The position numbers and the translations under genes are program-made. A stretch of DNA of 64,000 nucleotides from Candidatus Tepidiaquacellales bacterium OLB4/UTCHB1 (GTDB lineage Bacteria > Bacteroidota > Ignavibacteria > Tepidaquicellales > Tepidaquicellaceae). How positions within the stretch are numbered: the stretch's first letter is position 1; each line of letters opens with the position of its first letter. This document shows positions 25,972-34,013 of the stretch, piece after piece. The notes under the pieces are model-generated. The model saw only the letters and a list, made by a program, of their open reading frames with translations, did no database searches and was not told the origin of the DNA. The DNA lies in contig MWSW01000010.1 of the NCBI GenBank assembly GCA_002050165.1, forward strand, positions 1 through 64,000, read 5' to 3'.

Positions 25972-26853
25972 ATGAATACTCTATCAATTAATGAAAATTT
26001 TCTCGCTTTAGAAGATCGGTACTCGTCATTTAATAATTCGAAGATTGCGATACTTCCCGTTCCTTACGAAGCAACGACATCATACGGGCAAGGGACTGCT
26101 AACGGTCCTGGAGCTATTTTAAAAGCTTCCCATTTCGTCGAATTTTTTGATGAGGAACTGAACAGGGAATTGTGCTTCGATGCAGGTATTGCAACTTTAC
26201 CACCAATTGAATTTAACGGTGTGAGAGATAAAGAAGCACTTGAAAAAATTTATCACAATGTCCGTGAATTAATCATTGAAGGGAAGTATGTGGTAACTCT
26301 TGGTGGTGAACATACAATATCTTTCGCACCGATAAAAGCTCATCTTGAATACTTTAGAAATCTGTCAGTTTTGCAATTCGATGCTCATTCCGATTATCGG
26401 GAAGAATACGAAGGAAGCAAATATTCACATGCATCCGTAATGGCGAGAGTATCGGAATTAACGCGTGATATAGTTCAGATCGGTATCAGAGCACAGTGTA
26501 GAGAGGAGTTTGAGTTTATTCTACAAAACAACATGAAAACATTTTATGCCCATCAGATAAGGAACGGAGAATTTGGTAACGACTGGGATGACAAGGTTAT
26601 AGACGCATTGGGAGAAAATGTATATGTAACATTTGACGTAGATTATTTTGACCCTTCAATCATGCCTTCAACCGGTACGCCGGAACCACTTGGATTTTAC
26701 TGGGAAGAGACTATGAAATTGCTTAGAAAACTCGGTGAGCGCAGAAATGTTGTCGGATTTGATGTTGTTGAACTTTCACCGAAACCTTCGATTGAATTTC
26801 CCGACTTTTACGGGGCAAAACTGGTTTACAAAATGCTCAATTATTTTATCTGA
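25972..26853 (+). CDS. speB: Agmatinase / arginase-superfamily ureohydrolase
   Basis: Predicted binuclear manganese hydrolase converting agmatine to putrescine and urea. The metal ligands are present: histidine 114 in GGEHT, then DAHSD with D137, H139 and D141, and D222/D224 in FDVDYFDPS. The substrate loop near TTSYGQGTANGPGAIL matches agmatinases better than arginases. I chose ATG 25972 (293 aa), although the frame extends to TTG 25948, because the upstream start would overlap the dnaX stop. Substrate preference between agmatine and guanidino-acid relatives cannot be settled from sequence alone. Confidence 0.9.
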   Translation: MNTLSINENFLALEDRYSSFNNSKIAILPVPYEATTSYGQGTANGPGAILKASHFVEFFDEELNRELCFDAGIATLPPIEFNGVRDKEALEKIYHNVRELIIEGKYVVTLGGEHTISFAPIKAHLEYFRNLSVLQFDAHSDYREEYEGSKYSHASVMARVSELTRDIVQIGIRAQCREEFEFILQNNMKTFYAHQIRNGEFGNDWDDKVIDALGENVYVTFDVDYFDPSIMPSTGTPEPLGFYWEETMKLLRKLGERRNVVGFDVVELSPKPSIEFPDFYGAKLVYKMLNYFI

Positions 26854-26862
26854 AGTTAGCTT

Positions 26863-27498
26863 TTGAAAAAAAAAGTTGAACAAATTATCAAACTTCTAGC
26901 AATTACCTTCCCGGAGGTCAAATGCCACCTCGAATTTAATTCACCTTTTGAATTGATAGTTTCAACTGTGTTAGCAGCACAATGTACGGACGAACGCGTG
27001 AATATGACTATGGTTCCACTGTATAAGTCTATTTACCGGTCTCCGTATGATATCATCAAATTGGGTGAAGAAAAATTGAGGGAGAATATCCGCAGTATAA
27101 ACTTTTTCAACAATAAGACAAAATCGGTTTACGCGCTATCAAAGAAATTAGTTGAAGAATATAACGGAAATGTTCCGGAAACAATGGAAGAACTTACTCA
27201 ATTAGCAGGAGTGGGGCGAAAATCAGCATCAGTCATTCTCGGTAATTGCTATGGTAAGAAAGATGTAATAATTGTTGATACACATTTCAAGCGCGTTGTC
27301 AACCGGCTTGGAATTATTGACGAGAGTGATGCTGTCAAAATTGAAATTGGCATTGACAGGATAGTTCCGAAGAAAGAGCAATTTGATTTTTCGATGAGGA
27401 TAGGTGAGCTTGGGAGAAATATTTGTAAAGCCCGTAAACCTTTATGCGCAGAATGTGTCCTGAATAAAGTATGCGATTCGGCATTTAAATTCGACTGA
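26863..27498 (+). CDS. nth: Endonuclease III
   Basis: DNA glycosylase/AP lyase that removes oxidised pyrimidines. It has the helix-hairpin-helix LAGVGRKSASVILG with catalytic lysine 120, and aspartate 139 in VDTHFKR. The C-terminal 4Fe-4S cluster has cysteines 188, 195, 198 and 204 in the C-x6-C-x2-C-x5-C spacing. Length is 211 aa as expected. The start is TTG at 26863, since no ATG or GTG lies before the conserved region and the gene follows agmatinase by 9 nt. Co-transcribed with a peroxiredoxin, which fits an oxidative-damage theme. Confidence 0.97.
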   Translation: MKKKVEQIIKLLAITFPEVKCHLEFNSPFELIVSTVLAAQCTDERVNMTMVPLYKSIYRSPYDIIKLGEEKLRENIRSINFFNNKTKSVYALSKKLVEEYNGNVPETMEELTQLAGVGRKSASVILGNCYGKKDVIIVDTHFKRVVNRLGIIDESDAVKIEIGIDRIVPKKEQFDFSMRIGELGRNICKARKPLCAECVLNKVCDSAFKFD

Positions 27499-27505
27499 TT
27501 ATTTT

Positions 27506-27952
27506 ATGATTACAGGTGAAAAAGCTCCATTGTTTAAGCTAAAAAATCAGGATGGGAAAGATGTGTCTCTCAGCGATTACTTCGGTAAACGTATAATGCT
27601 TGTTTTTTATCCTAAAGACAATTCAACCGTGTGTACAAATCAACTGTGTGAGTACAGCGATTCATTAAACGAGTTTGAAGAGCTGGGAATAATAGTATTC
27701 GGGATTAGCAATGACAGCGTGGATTCACATAAAAAGTTCAAAGAGAAAAACAGTATAAAATTTGACCTCCTCTCCGATGAAACAAAAGAAGTATGCCGAG
27801 CTTACGATGTTCTCAGTATATTCAATTTACCCAGACGAGCTATATTTTTCATTGACGAAAATGGCTACGTAATTTATGAGAACACCACTTTCGTTTTTAT
27901 GAGACAACGCAAATACGATTTGTTAAGAGTTATTGAACAAAAATTCAGATAA
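27506..27952 (+). CDS. Peroxiredoxin (Bcp/PrxQ type)
   Basis: Thiol peroxidase that reduces hydrogen peroxide and organic peroxides in the cytoplasm. The 148-aa AhpC/TSA domain has the PrxQ signature: peroxidatic cysteine 43 and resolving cysteine 48, four residues apart, in STVCTNQLCEY after FYPKDN. The next gene starts immediately after its stop codon. PrxQ proteins usually read TPGCT at the active site; here the glycine is a valine (TVCT), a modest departure that should not abolish activity. The electron donor is presumably thioredoxin. Confidence 0.93.
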   Translation: MITGEKAPLFKLKNQDGKDVSLSDYFGKRIMLVFYPKDNSTVCTNQLCEYSDSLNEFEELGIIVFGISNDSVDSHKKFKEKNSIKFDLLSDETKEVCRAYDVLSIFNLPRRAIFFIDENGYVIYENTTFVFMRQRKYDLLRVIEQKFR

Positions 27953-28447
27953 ATGAAAAATCAACCTGACCTGACAAAAATAAAAATGATTCTCATGGAT
28001 CTTGACGGGTGCCTTACAACAGGTCACATCGTATATTCTTCAAGTGGTGCAGATATAAAACTATTTCACACTCACGATGGATTCGGTATCACCAGAGCAA
28101 AGGAATTGGGGATGCTTTTTGCTGTCATCAGCGGGAAAAGTTCTGCGGTAAATCACAGGCGTGTAACGAAACTCGGAATTGATCATTTGTACGAAGATAT
28201 TGCGGATAAGACTGTTCCATTTGAAGAGTTGAAAATTAAATACGGATTCAAAAATGAAAACTTTGCTTACATTGGCGATGACGAATTTGATATTCCGTTG
28301 CTTAAACTTGTAGGGTTTGCTTCATGTCCCGAGAGCGCAGTTGATGAAGTAAAAAATCATGTTCATTACGTTTGTAAGAAAGCTGGTGGAAACGGCGCGG
28401 TTCGAGAACTTATTGACATGATTCTTAAAGCCCAGAATCTATTATAA
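27953..28447 (+). CDS. kdsC: HAD-family phosphatase, KdsC-like (3-deoxy-manno-octulosonate-8-phosphate phosphatase)
   Basis: Probably removes phosphate from Kdo-8-phosphate in the lipopolysaccharide core sugar pathway. It has the HAD motif DLDG (aspartates 16 and 18) with LTTGHIVYSSSG, the FHTHDGFGITRAKELGM block, AVISGKSS, and the GDDEFDIPLL motif IV. The 164-aa length and absence of a cap domain are typical of KdsC tetramers. No kdsA or kdsB is in the window. Related HAD phosphatases such as those fused to CMP-sugar synthases share this pattern, so the exact sugar is an inference. Starts directly after the peroxiredoxin stop. Confidence 0.87.
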   Translation: MKNQPDLTKIKMILMDLDGCLTTGHIVYSSSGADIKLFHTHDGFGITRAKELGMLFAVISGKSSAVNHRRVTKLGIDHLYEDIADKTVPFEELKIKYGFKNENFAYIGDDEFDIPLLKLVGFASCPESAVDEVKNHVHYVCKKAGGNGAVRELIDMILKAQNLL

Positions 28448-29031
28448 TGAAAAAATATTCAATGTACTTAATCCGGTTCCGGGTAATCTTTTTGACGATC
28501 ATATATTTTGCAAGCGTATCACCGGTAATGACGCAACAGAAGACACAAAATTTTATTTCACTCGGTACCGGTGCTACAATACCTGTGCAGGGAGATACTT
28601 TTAAAGGTCGCTATAATGTGGGCTACAATGTTGAAGCGAAATTTGGTTTGGATTTAGGGAGATATTACAAACTGAGAATCGGATTTCAGCACTCTGAATT
28701 CAGTAGCAAAGACGAATCATCAATGAAATTATCAATCACAAATATCGGTGGGGAATTTTTATTCAACGATGTTTTCAGATACAATGTGAATATGTATCCA
28801 AAATTCGGCGCATATTACTACTTGCTAAATTCCGATGACGTATCGGAAAATGTGTTGGGAATATCAGCAGGCGCCGGTATTAACTATTCGATTTCGAAAA
28901 GTAAACGAACTTTCATCTCAATTGAAACGGGATTTCATTATTTTTTTAATACGAACGAAGTATCAAAAAAATTCATTTCAGATGCTCGGATGATGGTTCC
29001 GGTTTCGGCAATGATAACTTTTTTATTATAG
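28447..29031 (+). CDS. Putative outer-membrane beta-barrel protein (uncharacterised)
   Basis: A 194-aa exported protein that I do not recognise. An N-terminal signal peptide (positively charged start, hydrophobic core FLTIIYFASVSPVMTQ) is followed by alternating hydrophobic/aromatic strands, such as NVEAKFGLDLGRYYKLRIGFQHSEF shortened, and a terminal phenylalanine/leucine-rich strand. That pattern suggests an eight-strand porin-like barrel of the OmpW/OmpA-like size class. The gene overlaps the kdsC stop by 1 nt and is 3 nt from rmuC, so it is embedded in the operon. The function is unknown. Confidence 0.75.
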   Translation: MKKYSMYLIRFRVIFLTIIYFASVSPVMTQQKTQNFISLGTGATIPVQGDTFKGRYNVGYNVEAKFGLDLGRYYKLRIGFQHSEFSSKDESSMKLSITNIGGEFLFNDVFRYNVNMYPKFGAYYYLLNSDDVSENVLGISAGAGINYSISKSKRTFISIETGFHYFFNTNEVSKKFISDARMMVPVSAMITFLL

Positions 29032-29034
29032 CCA

Positions 29035-30318
29035 ATGGATATTTTATACATCATTTTAACCGTCGCTGCAGGTCTAATAATCGGATTTCTGATTGCGAGG
29101 TTAAATTCATCCCGCAGGATAATCGCTTTAACGGAAAGGAATAGTTTCCTTGAGAATACAAATTCAAGCCTTACCGGTGAGATTGAATTGCAACGGGAAG
29201 AGGTTTCTCGACTTTCAGTATCTCTTACAGAAGCGCAAACAAACAATAAACATCTTCAACAAAGTCTGAACGATAAACTCGCTGAGATGGAATCTCTTCA
29301 GAAGAAATTTACTGCTGATTTTGAGGCGTTGGCATCGAAGATTCTCGAGGAGAAGTCAGCGAAGTTTACGATGCAAAATAAAGAGAATCTTGAGAGCATC
29401 CTTAAGCCCCTAAGGGAGAGAATCTTTGATTTTGAACAGAAAATTGATTTGACTTATAAAGAGGGGATGAAGGAGCGGACTACGCTTGCTGAGCAGATCA
29501 GAAACCTTCAGGAATTGAACATGAGAATGACTGAAGAAGCAAACAACCTCACTAAAGCGTTAAAGGGTGATTCAAAAGCACAAGGCACATGGGGAGAATT
29601 TTTACTTGAGAGTATGCTTGAAAAATCCGGATTAGTAAAAGACAGGGAATATAAACTCCAGCTCGGTTTTCGAACTGAAGAAGGTTCAAAAAAAATACCA
29701 GATGCAGTTGTTTATTTACCTGACGACAAGAATTTAATAATTGATTCGAAAGTATCGCTTAAAAATTATGAACTGTACGTCTCATCAGACAACGAAAAAG
29801 ATCGCAAAGAATATCTGGCACTTCATCTCAAGTCAGTGCGGAATCATCTGAAAAATCTTAGTGACAAAAATTATCATTTAATCGAGGAGATTAAAAGCCC
29901 TGATTTTGTCCTCATGTTTATGCCTATTGAGCCTGCATTTGCTCTTACTGTTCAAAACGATAGTACATTGTATTCTGATGCTTTCGATAACAATATCGTA
30001 ATTGTAAGTCCTACAACCCTTCTGGCAACGTTACGTACAATTTCAAGCATCTGGAAAGTTGAACATCAAAATGCCAATGCGCTCGAGATAGCAAAGAGGT
30101 GCGGGTTGTTGTACGACAAGTTCGCTGACCTGACAAACGACCTGATAGAAATAGGTAAACGGTTAGAGCAGACACAGTCTGCGTATAAAAGCTCAATGAC
30201 GAAACTTTCTGAAGGGAGGGGAAATCTCATTTCGCAGGTAGAAAAAGTAAAAGAATTAGGTGTAAAAGCGTCTAAACAAATTTCTAAGAGTTTACTTAAC
30301 CGCTCAAACGAAGATTAA
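29035..30318 (+). CDS. rmuC: RmuC-family DNA recombination protein
   Basis: A 427-aa membrane-anchored protein related to E. coli RmuC, which limits inversions at short inverted repeats. An N-terminal transmembrane segment (about residues 1-21) leads into a long coiled coil (about 25-170). The conserved RmuC nuclease-like domain follows: KGDSKAQGTWGEFLLE, then PDAVVYLPDDKNLIIDSKVSL and FMPIEPAFALTVQ. The IDSK block resembles a PD-(D/E)xK catalytic core. It is the last gene of the plus-strand run and converges on transketolase. Confidence 0.94.
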   Translation: MDILYIILTVAAGLIIGFLIARLNSSRRIIALTERNSFLENTNSSLTGEIELQREEVSRLSVSLTEAQTNNKHLQQSLNDKLAEMESLQKKFTADFEALASKILEEKSAKFTMQNKENLESILKPLRERIFDFEQKIDLTYKEGMKERTTLAEQIRNLQELNMRMTEEANNLTKALKGDSKAQGTWGEFLLESMLEKSGLVKDREYKLQLGFRTEEGSKKIPDAVVYLPDDKNLIIDSKVSLKNYELYVSSDNEKDRKEYLALHLKSVRNHLKNLSDKNYHLIEEIKSPDFVLMFMPIEPAFALTVQNDSTLYSDAFDNNIVIVSPTTLLATLRTISSIWKVEHQNANALEIAKRCGLLYDKFADLTNDLIEIGKRLEQTQSAYKSSMTKLSEGRGNLISQVEKVKELGVKASKQISKSLLNRSNED

Positions 30319-30342
30319 TAAAATCAATTCACGTCTCCGGGT

Positions 30343-32337
30343 TCATTGTGCATATAAACTCTTCACTTCATTTATAATCCTTTCGACAGTGATATTAAAA
30401 TAGCGGTACAATTCATCCGCCGGTGCAGATTCGCCGAAACTATCAAGACCTATGGAAACTCCCTTATCGCCCGTGTATTTGTTCCAGCCGAGAGTGCTTC
30501 CGGCTTCAACACTTATTCTGTTGGAAATTTCCGGTGGCAGCACAAAATTGCGATATTCTTCATTTTGCCTGTCGAATTCTTCAAGACAGGGCATGCTCAC
30601 AACACGAACATTTATTCCGGATTGTTTCAATTTCTCGAATGCGTCAATACAGAGGTATAGCTCTGAACCAGTTCCTATAATTATTGCTGTAGGATTCTCC
30701 GAATCCGCAATAATGTAACCACCTTTCGAAGTTCCTTCTGCTGAACTGTATTTCGATCTGTTAATCATTGGAATTTTCTGTCTGGATAAAATTATAGCTA
30801 TCGGTCTGTCTCTCAGGCTCAAAGTATAATTCCACATCGCTTCAATCTCTTTATCGTCTGCAGGTCTAAATACATCAAGCCCGGGAATTGCCCTAAGCAT
30901 AGCAAGGTGCTCGACAGGTTGGTGGGTTGGTCCGTCTTCACCAAGCCCTATACTGTCGTGAGAAAAAATAAAGATGACATTAAGTTTCATTAATGCAGCC
31001 ATTCTAATTGCAGGTTTCATATAGTCTGAGAACACAAGAAACGTCCCCGTGAAAGGTAAGAGATTACAAAGCCTCATCCCGTTGGCAATTGCACCCATAG
31101 CATGTTCCCGTATCCCAAAATGAATATTCCTGCCGGAGTAATTTTCCGGGCTGAAATCACCTTTCCCGGTTAATTTTACATTGTTCGATTCACTGAGATC
31201 AGCCGATCCCCCAATCATCCATGGGATGTGGGATGCGACTGTATTTAAGACTTTACCGTTCAACTCGCGCGTTGAAGCTATCTTCTGATTATCGGGAAAA
31301 ATCTTAACACATTCTGGAATATCGTTGGGTAGTTCGCGGTTTATTATAGTTAAAAGTTCAGCAGCTTCATGTGGATAAGCATTTCGGTAATTATCGAATA
31401 ATTTATCCCAAGATATTTTCTTTTCTTTTCCCTCGTTTATTTTTTGTTCCCGGAATTGACTTAGTTCTGACGGGACAAAGAATTTTTTATCTGGATCCAA
31501 TCCGTAAAATGTTTTCGTTAATTTGACTTCTTCTTCCCCTAAAGGTGACCCGTGCGCGGCGGAAGTATCCTGTTTGTTCGGACTTCCGTATCCGATTATA
31601 GAATTAAGGATAACTAATGTAGGCTTACTTTTTTGGTTAACCGCATCTGACAGGATTTTTTCAATTTGGTCGGTATCGTTGGCATCGGTTATTTCTAACA
31701 CGTTCCATCCTACACTATTGAACCTTAATTTAATATCATCACTAAAGCTCAATAATGTTTTGCCGTCAATTGTAATTTTGTTGTTATCGTAAATCCAGAT
31801 GAGGTCGTTAAGTTTTAAATGGCCGGCGAGCGAGGCGGCTTCGGAGGAAACACCTTCCATCAAATCACCATCGCTAACAATGGTAATAACCTTATAACTA
31901 ATTAAATCAAATTCAGGTTTGTTAAACCGGTCTGCGAACCACTTCCTTGCAATTGCCATTCCGACAGAATTTGCAGTGCCCTGTCCGAGCGGCCCTGTTG
32001 AAGTATCAACGCCGGGAGTGTGCCGGTATTCAGGATGTCCCGGTGTTTTACTTTTCAATTGTCGGAAATTCTTTATATCATCAATCGAAATATCAAATCC
32101 GGTAAGGTGCAGAACAGAGTATAACAGCATTGAGGCATGACCACACGAGAGAATCAATCTGTCACGATTAAACCATTCAGGTTCAGTAGGATCGTAGTTT
32201 AAAATTTTATTGTATAGCACAAACGTAACAGGTGCAAGCGCCATCGGGGTTCCGGGATGTCCGCTATTTGCAAGTTGTACTGCATCCATTGAAAGCGACC
32301 GAATAGAATCAATTGCTGCTTTGGTAATGTTTGTCAT
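30343..32337 (-). CDS. tkt: Transketolase
   Basis: Thiamine-diphosphate enzyme of the non-oxidative pentose phosphate pathway, moving two-carbon units between sugar phosphates. A full-length single chain of 664 aa. The pyrophosphate site SDGDLMEG is at residues 155-162, and histidines lie in SGHPG (26-30) and CGHAS (65-69). The pyrimidine-domain block GIREHAMGAIANGM and the sequence VFSHDSIGLGEDGPTHQPVEH carry the second-domain catalytic residues. Its start overlaps the glucokinase stop by 4 nt (ATGA), implying translational coupling. Confidence 0.97.
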   Translation of the reverse strand: MTNITKAAIDSIRSLSMDAVQLANSGHPGTPMALAPVTFVLYNKILNYDPTEPEWFNRDRLILSCGHASMLLYSVLHLTGFDISIDDIKNFRQLKSKTPGHPEYRHTPGVDTSTGPLGQGTANSVGMAIARKWFADRFNKPEFDLISYKVITIVSDGDLMEGVSSEAASLAGHLKLNDLIWIYDNNKITIDGKTLLSFSDDIKLRFNSVGWNVLEITDANDTDQIEKILSDAVNQKSKPTLVILNSIIGYGSPNKQDTSAAHGSPLGEEEVKLTKTFYGLDPDKKFFVPSELSQFREQKINEGKEKKISWDKLFDNYRNAYPHEAAELLTIINRELPNDIPECVKIFPDNQKIASTRELNGKVLNTVASHIPWMIGGSADLSESNNVKLTGKGDFSPENYSGRNIHFGIREHAMGAIANGMRLCNLLPFTGTFLVFSDYMKPAIRMAALMKLNVIFIFSHDSIGLGEDGPTHQPVEHLAMLRAIPGLDVFRPADDKEIEAMWNYTLSLRDRPIAIILSRQKIPMINRSKYSSAEGTSKGGYIIADSENPTAIIIGTGSELYLCIDAFEKLKQSGINVRVVSMPCLEEFDRQNEEYRNFVLPPEISNRISVEAGSTLGWNKYTGDKGVSIGLDSFGESAPADELYRYFNITVERIINEVKSLYAQ

Positions 32338-33305
32338 ATAAAATTATTCATTTTTAAATAATGTAACCCGCCTCTGAGTGAAGCGAGTTCATCTGTGATT
32401 AAATTAATTTCAAAATTTTTAAGAACGTATCCCATTGTTGGATGTTGTGAAAATTTATTCTCATTGAAAAAATCCTTAACGAGTTTAAGGTTTTTCCGGA
32501 CTATCCCTCCGGTAAGGTAAATACCCGCATAAGGCAGAAATATTAAAGCGAGTTCCATGCAATACTCGTACAACAAATTGAAGAATAAAGTAATTGCATC
32601 TTTGCATACTTTATCGTTCATGTTACAGGCATTGTTAAAGATTGAACCTGGATTAATTAAATCCTCCGGTTTTTCTGAGGTTATCCTTTCACCCGAATAA
32701 TATTCATACATTAACATAATCCCGTTTCCACTTATAACTTTGTCGTAAACCGGTTCAATATTTCTTGCAGACAGGTACTGTAGGAAATTGTTTATCATTT
32801 CATCTGAAGAACAAACCAACCTGTGCGAAGCTTCAGATGGATGTGCTGAAAATGTGTTTTCCCTTTGAAGAAAAAATGCTTGACCTAAACCAGTACCCGG
32901 AGCAATTACCAAACCGGTCAACTTCCGGCACGAATGGTTAGGCGCTTTTATTTGAAGAACTGACTCTCCTTTTACTGCAGGCACACTATGACAGTGCAGG
33001 ATCATGTCGTTAACTAAGTGAACGCTAAATCCGAACAGTTCTCGGATCTCATTTTCATTTGCGGAAAACGGGCGATTCGGCATGTATGAAATTCCATTTA
33101 TCACAGGACCGGCAATCCCGATACATGCTGACTTTATACTTGTTGCCTTCGCATTATCTCTTATGAAATCATTTAAAATGTCAGTCGCGTTTGAGTAGTC
33201 AGATGTTTTATATTTTCTGACATTTGCAGGTTGTTTATGGAGATCGCTGTAATCCCACAGACTGATTATTGTATTGGTTGCTCCGCAGTCCCCGGTTAGT
33301 ATCAT
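32334..33305 (-). CDS. glk: Glucokinase (Glk family)
   Basis: Phosphorylates glucose to glucose-6-phosphate using ATP. The 323-aa product belongs to the Glk (not ROK) family. The N-terminal phosphate loop MILTGDCGATNTI, SACIGIAGPVING, the catalytic-aspartate segment LVNDMILH, VIAPGTGLGQAF, and EASHRLVCSSDE near the middle support this. The C-terminal IYLTGGIVRKNL glycine-rich adenosine site is also present. It is coupled to transketolase, giving a small sugar-phosphate operon for feeding glucose into the pentose pathway. Confidence 0.9.
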   Translation of the reverse strand: MILTGDCGATNTIISLWDYSDLHKQPANVRKYKTSDYSNATDILNDFIRDNAKATSIKSACIGIAGPVINGISYMPNRPFSANENEIRELFGFSVHLVNDMILHCHSVPAVKGESVLQIKAPNHSCRKLTGLVIAPGTGLGQAFFLQRENTFSAHPSEASHRLVCSSDEMINNFLQYLSARNIEPVYDKVISGNGIMLMYEYYSGERITSEKPEDLINPGSIFNNACNMNDKVCKDAITLFFNLLYEYCMELALIFLPYAGIYLTGGIVRKNLKLVKDFFNENKFSQHPTMGYVLKNFEINLITDELASLRGGLHYLKMNNFI

Positions 33306-33402
33306 TGATAGATTTAATCTGTAAAATAAATATTGAAGTAGAGGAAATCCAAAATTAATATACGAATTCTATGTGTGAATGACATTGTGAATTTTAATGG
33401 AT

Positions 33403-33434
33403 AAAAAAAGCAGCAATATATGTGTTATTGCTGC
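33403..33434 (-). terminator. Intrinsic terminator of the small lipoprotein gene
   Basis: Read on the minus strand, a nine-base-pair stem GCAGCAATA / TATTGCTGC with a seven-base loop runs into seven T residues. It begins about 35 nt after the stop codon of the lipoprotein gene. It separates that gene from the glucokinase-transketolase unit, which therefore needs its own promoter in 33306-33402. Confidence 0.9.
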
Positions 33435-33469
33435 CATAATAATAGTGAAAAAGGCTAAAACTAAATAAG

Positions 33470-33889
33470 TTAATTCGATGAATACTGACAAGAAGTTGTG
33501 TCTAACATGCTCACGTTTGTTTTAGTAACTTTAACAGATCCCGCGACAGACCCGCTAGTAATTTCTGTTTTATAATTTAAGAATGCCGTGTCACCGGAGG
33601 CAAAGAAAAATGAGGTATCAAGCGTGTGTGGTGAAGTAATCCCTGTAACATCAACCGGACCACCGGGTGTCTGATACCTGTAACTTTCAATACCAACATT
33701 CCCGGTAATTGAGAGTTTATAACTTACGGTGAATGAATCCGCCGGAAGATTTGACAGTCCGTTTCGCCCGAAGCCCAGCGTTTTGTCACATCGCTGAGTT
33801 GTTGGACTGACCGGGTCGCTATTGTTGTTACATGAATAGATGCTCATTACAATAATCGCAACAATAAATGATGAGGTTAATAGTCTCAA
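33470..33889 (-). CDS. Small hypothetical lipoprotein
   Basis: A 139-aa product with a lipoprotein signal peptide ending MSIYSC (cysteine 20). An Asn/Ser/Pro-rich linker (NNNSDPVSPTTQ) follows, then a compact beta-rich domain. I do not recognise a family. The mature sequence has three cysteines (C20 lipidated, C33 and one near the end in TSCQYSSN) that could form one disulfide. It diverges from the large metalloprotease gene and has its own strong terminator, so it is a single-gene unit. The cargo or partner is unknown. Confidence 0.8.
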   Translation of the reverse strand: MRLLTSSFIVAIIVMSIYSCNNNSDPVSPTTQRCDKTLGFGRNGLSNLPADSFTVSYKLSITGNVGIESYRYQTPGGPVDVTGITSPHTLDTSFFFASGDTAFLNYKTEITSGSVAGSVKVTKTNVSMLDTTSCQYSSN

Positions 33890-34013
33890 TTTTATTTTTT
33901 ATTTGATATATCCAATATATCCATTTACGGGAAAATTTTTAATACCATTTTTAATTAAATTTTTCAATATTAACTTAAGTGAATTTTTCAAACTATACTG
34001 AAATTAAACTAAC

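Noticed and set aside
33900-33926. Near-tandem ATATATCC repeats upstream of the small lipoprotein gene
   Set aside because: Only two imperfect copies; too weak to call a repeat or operator.
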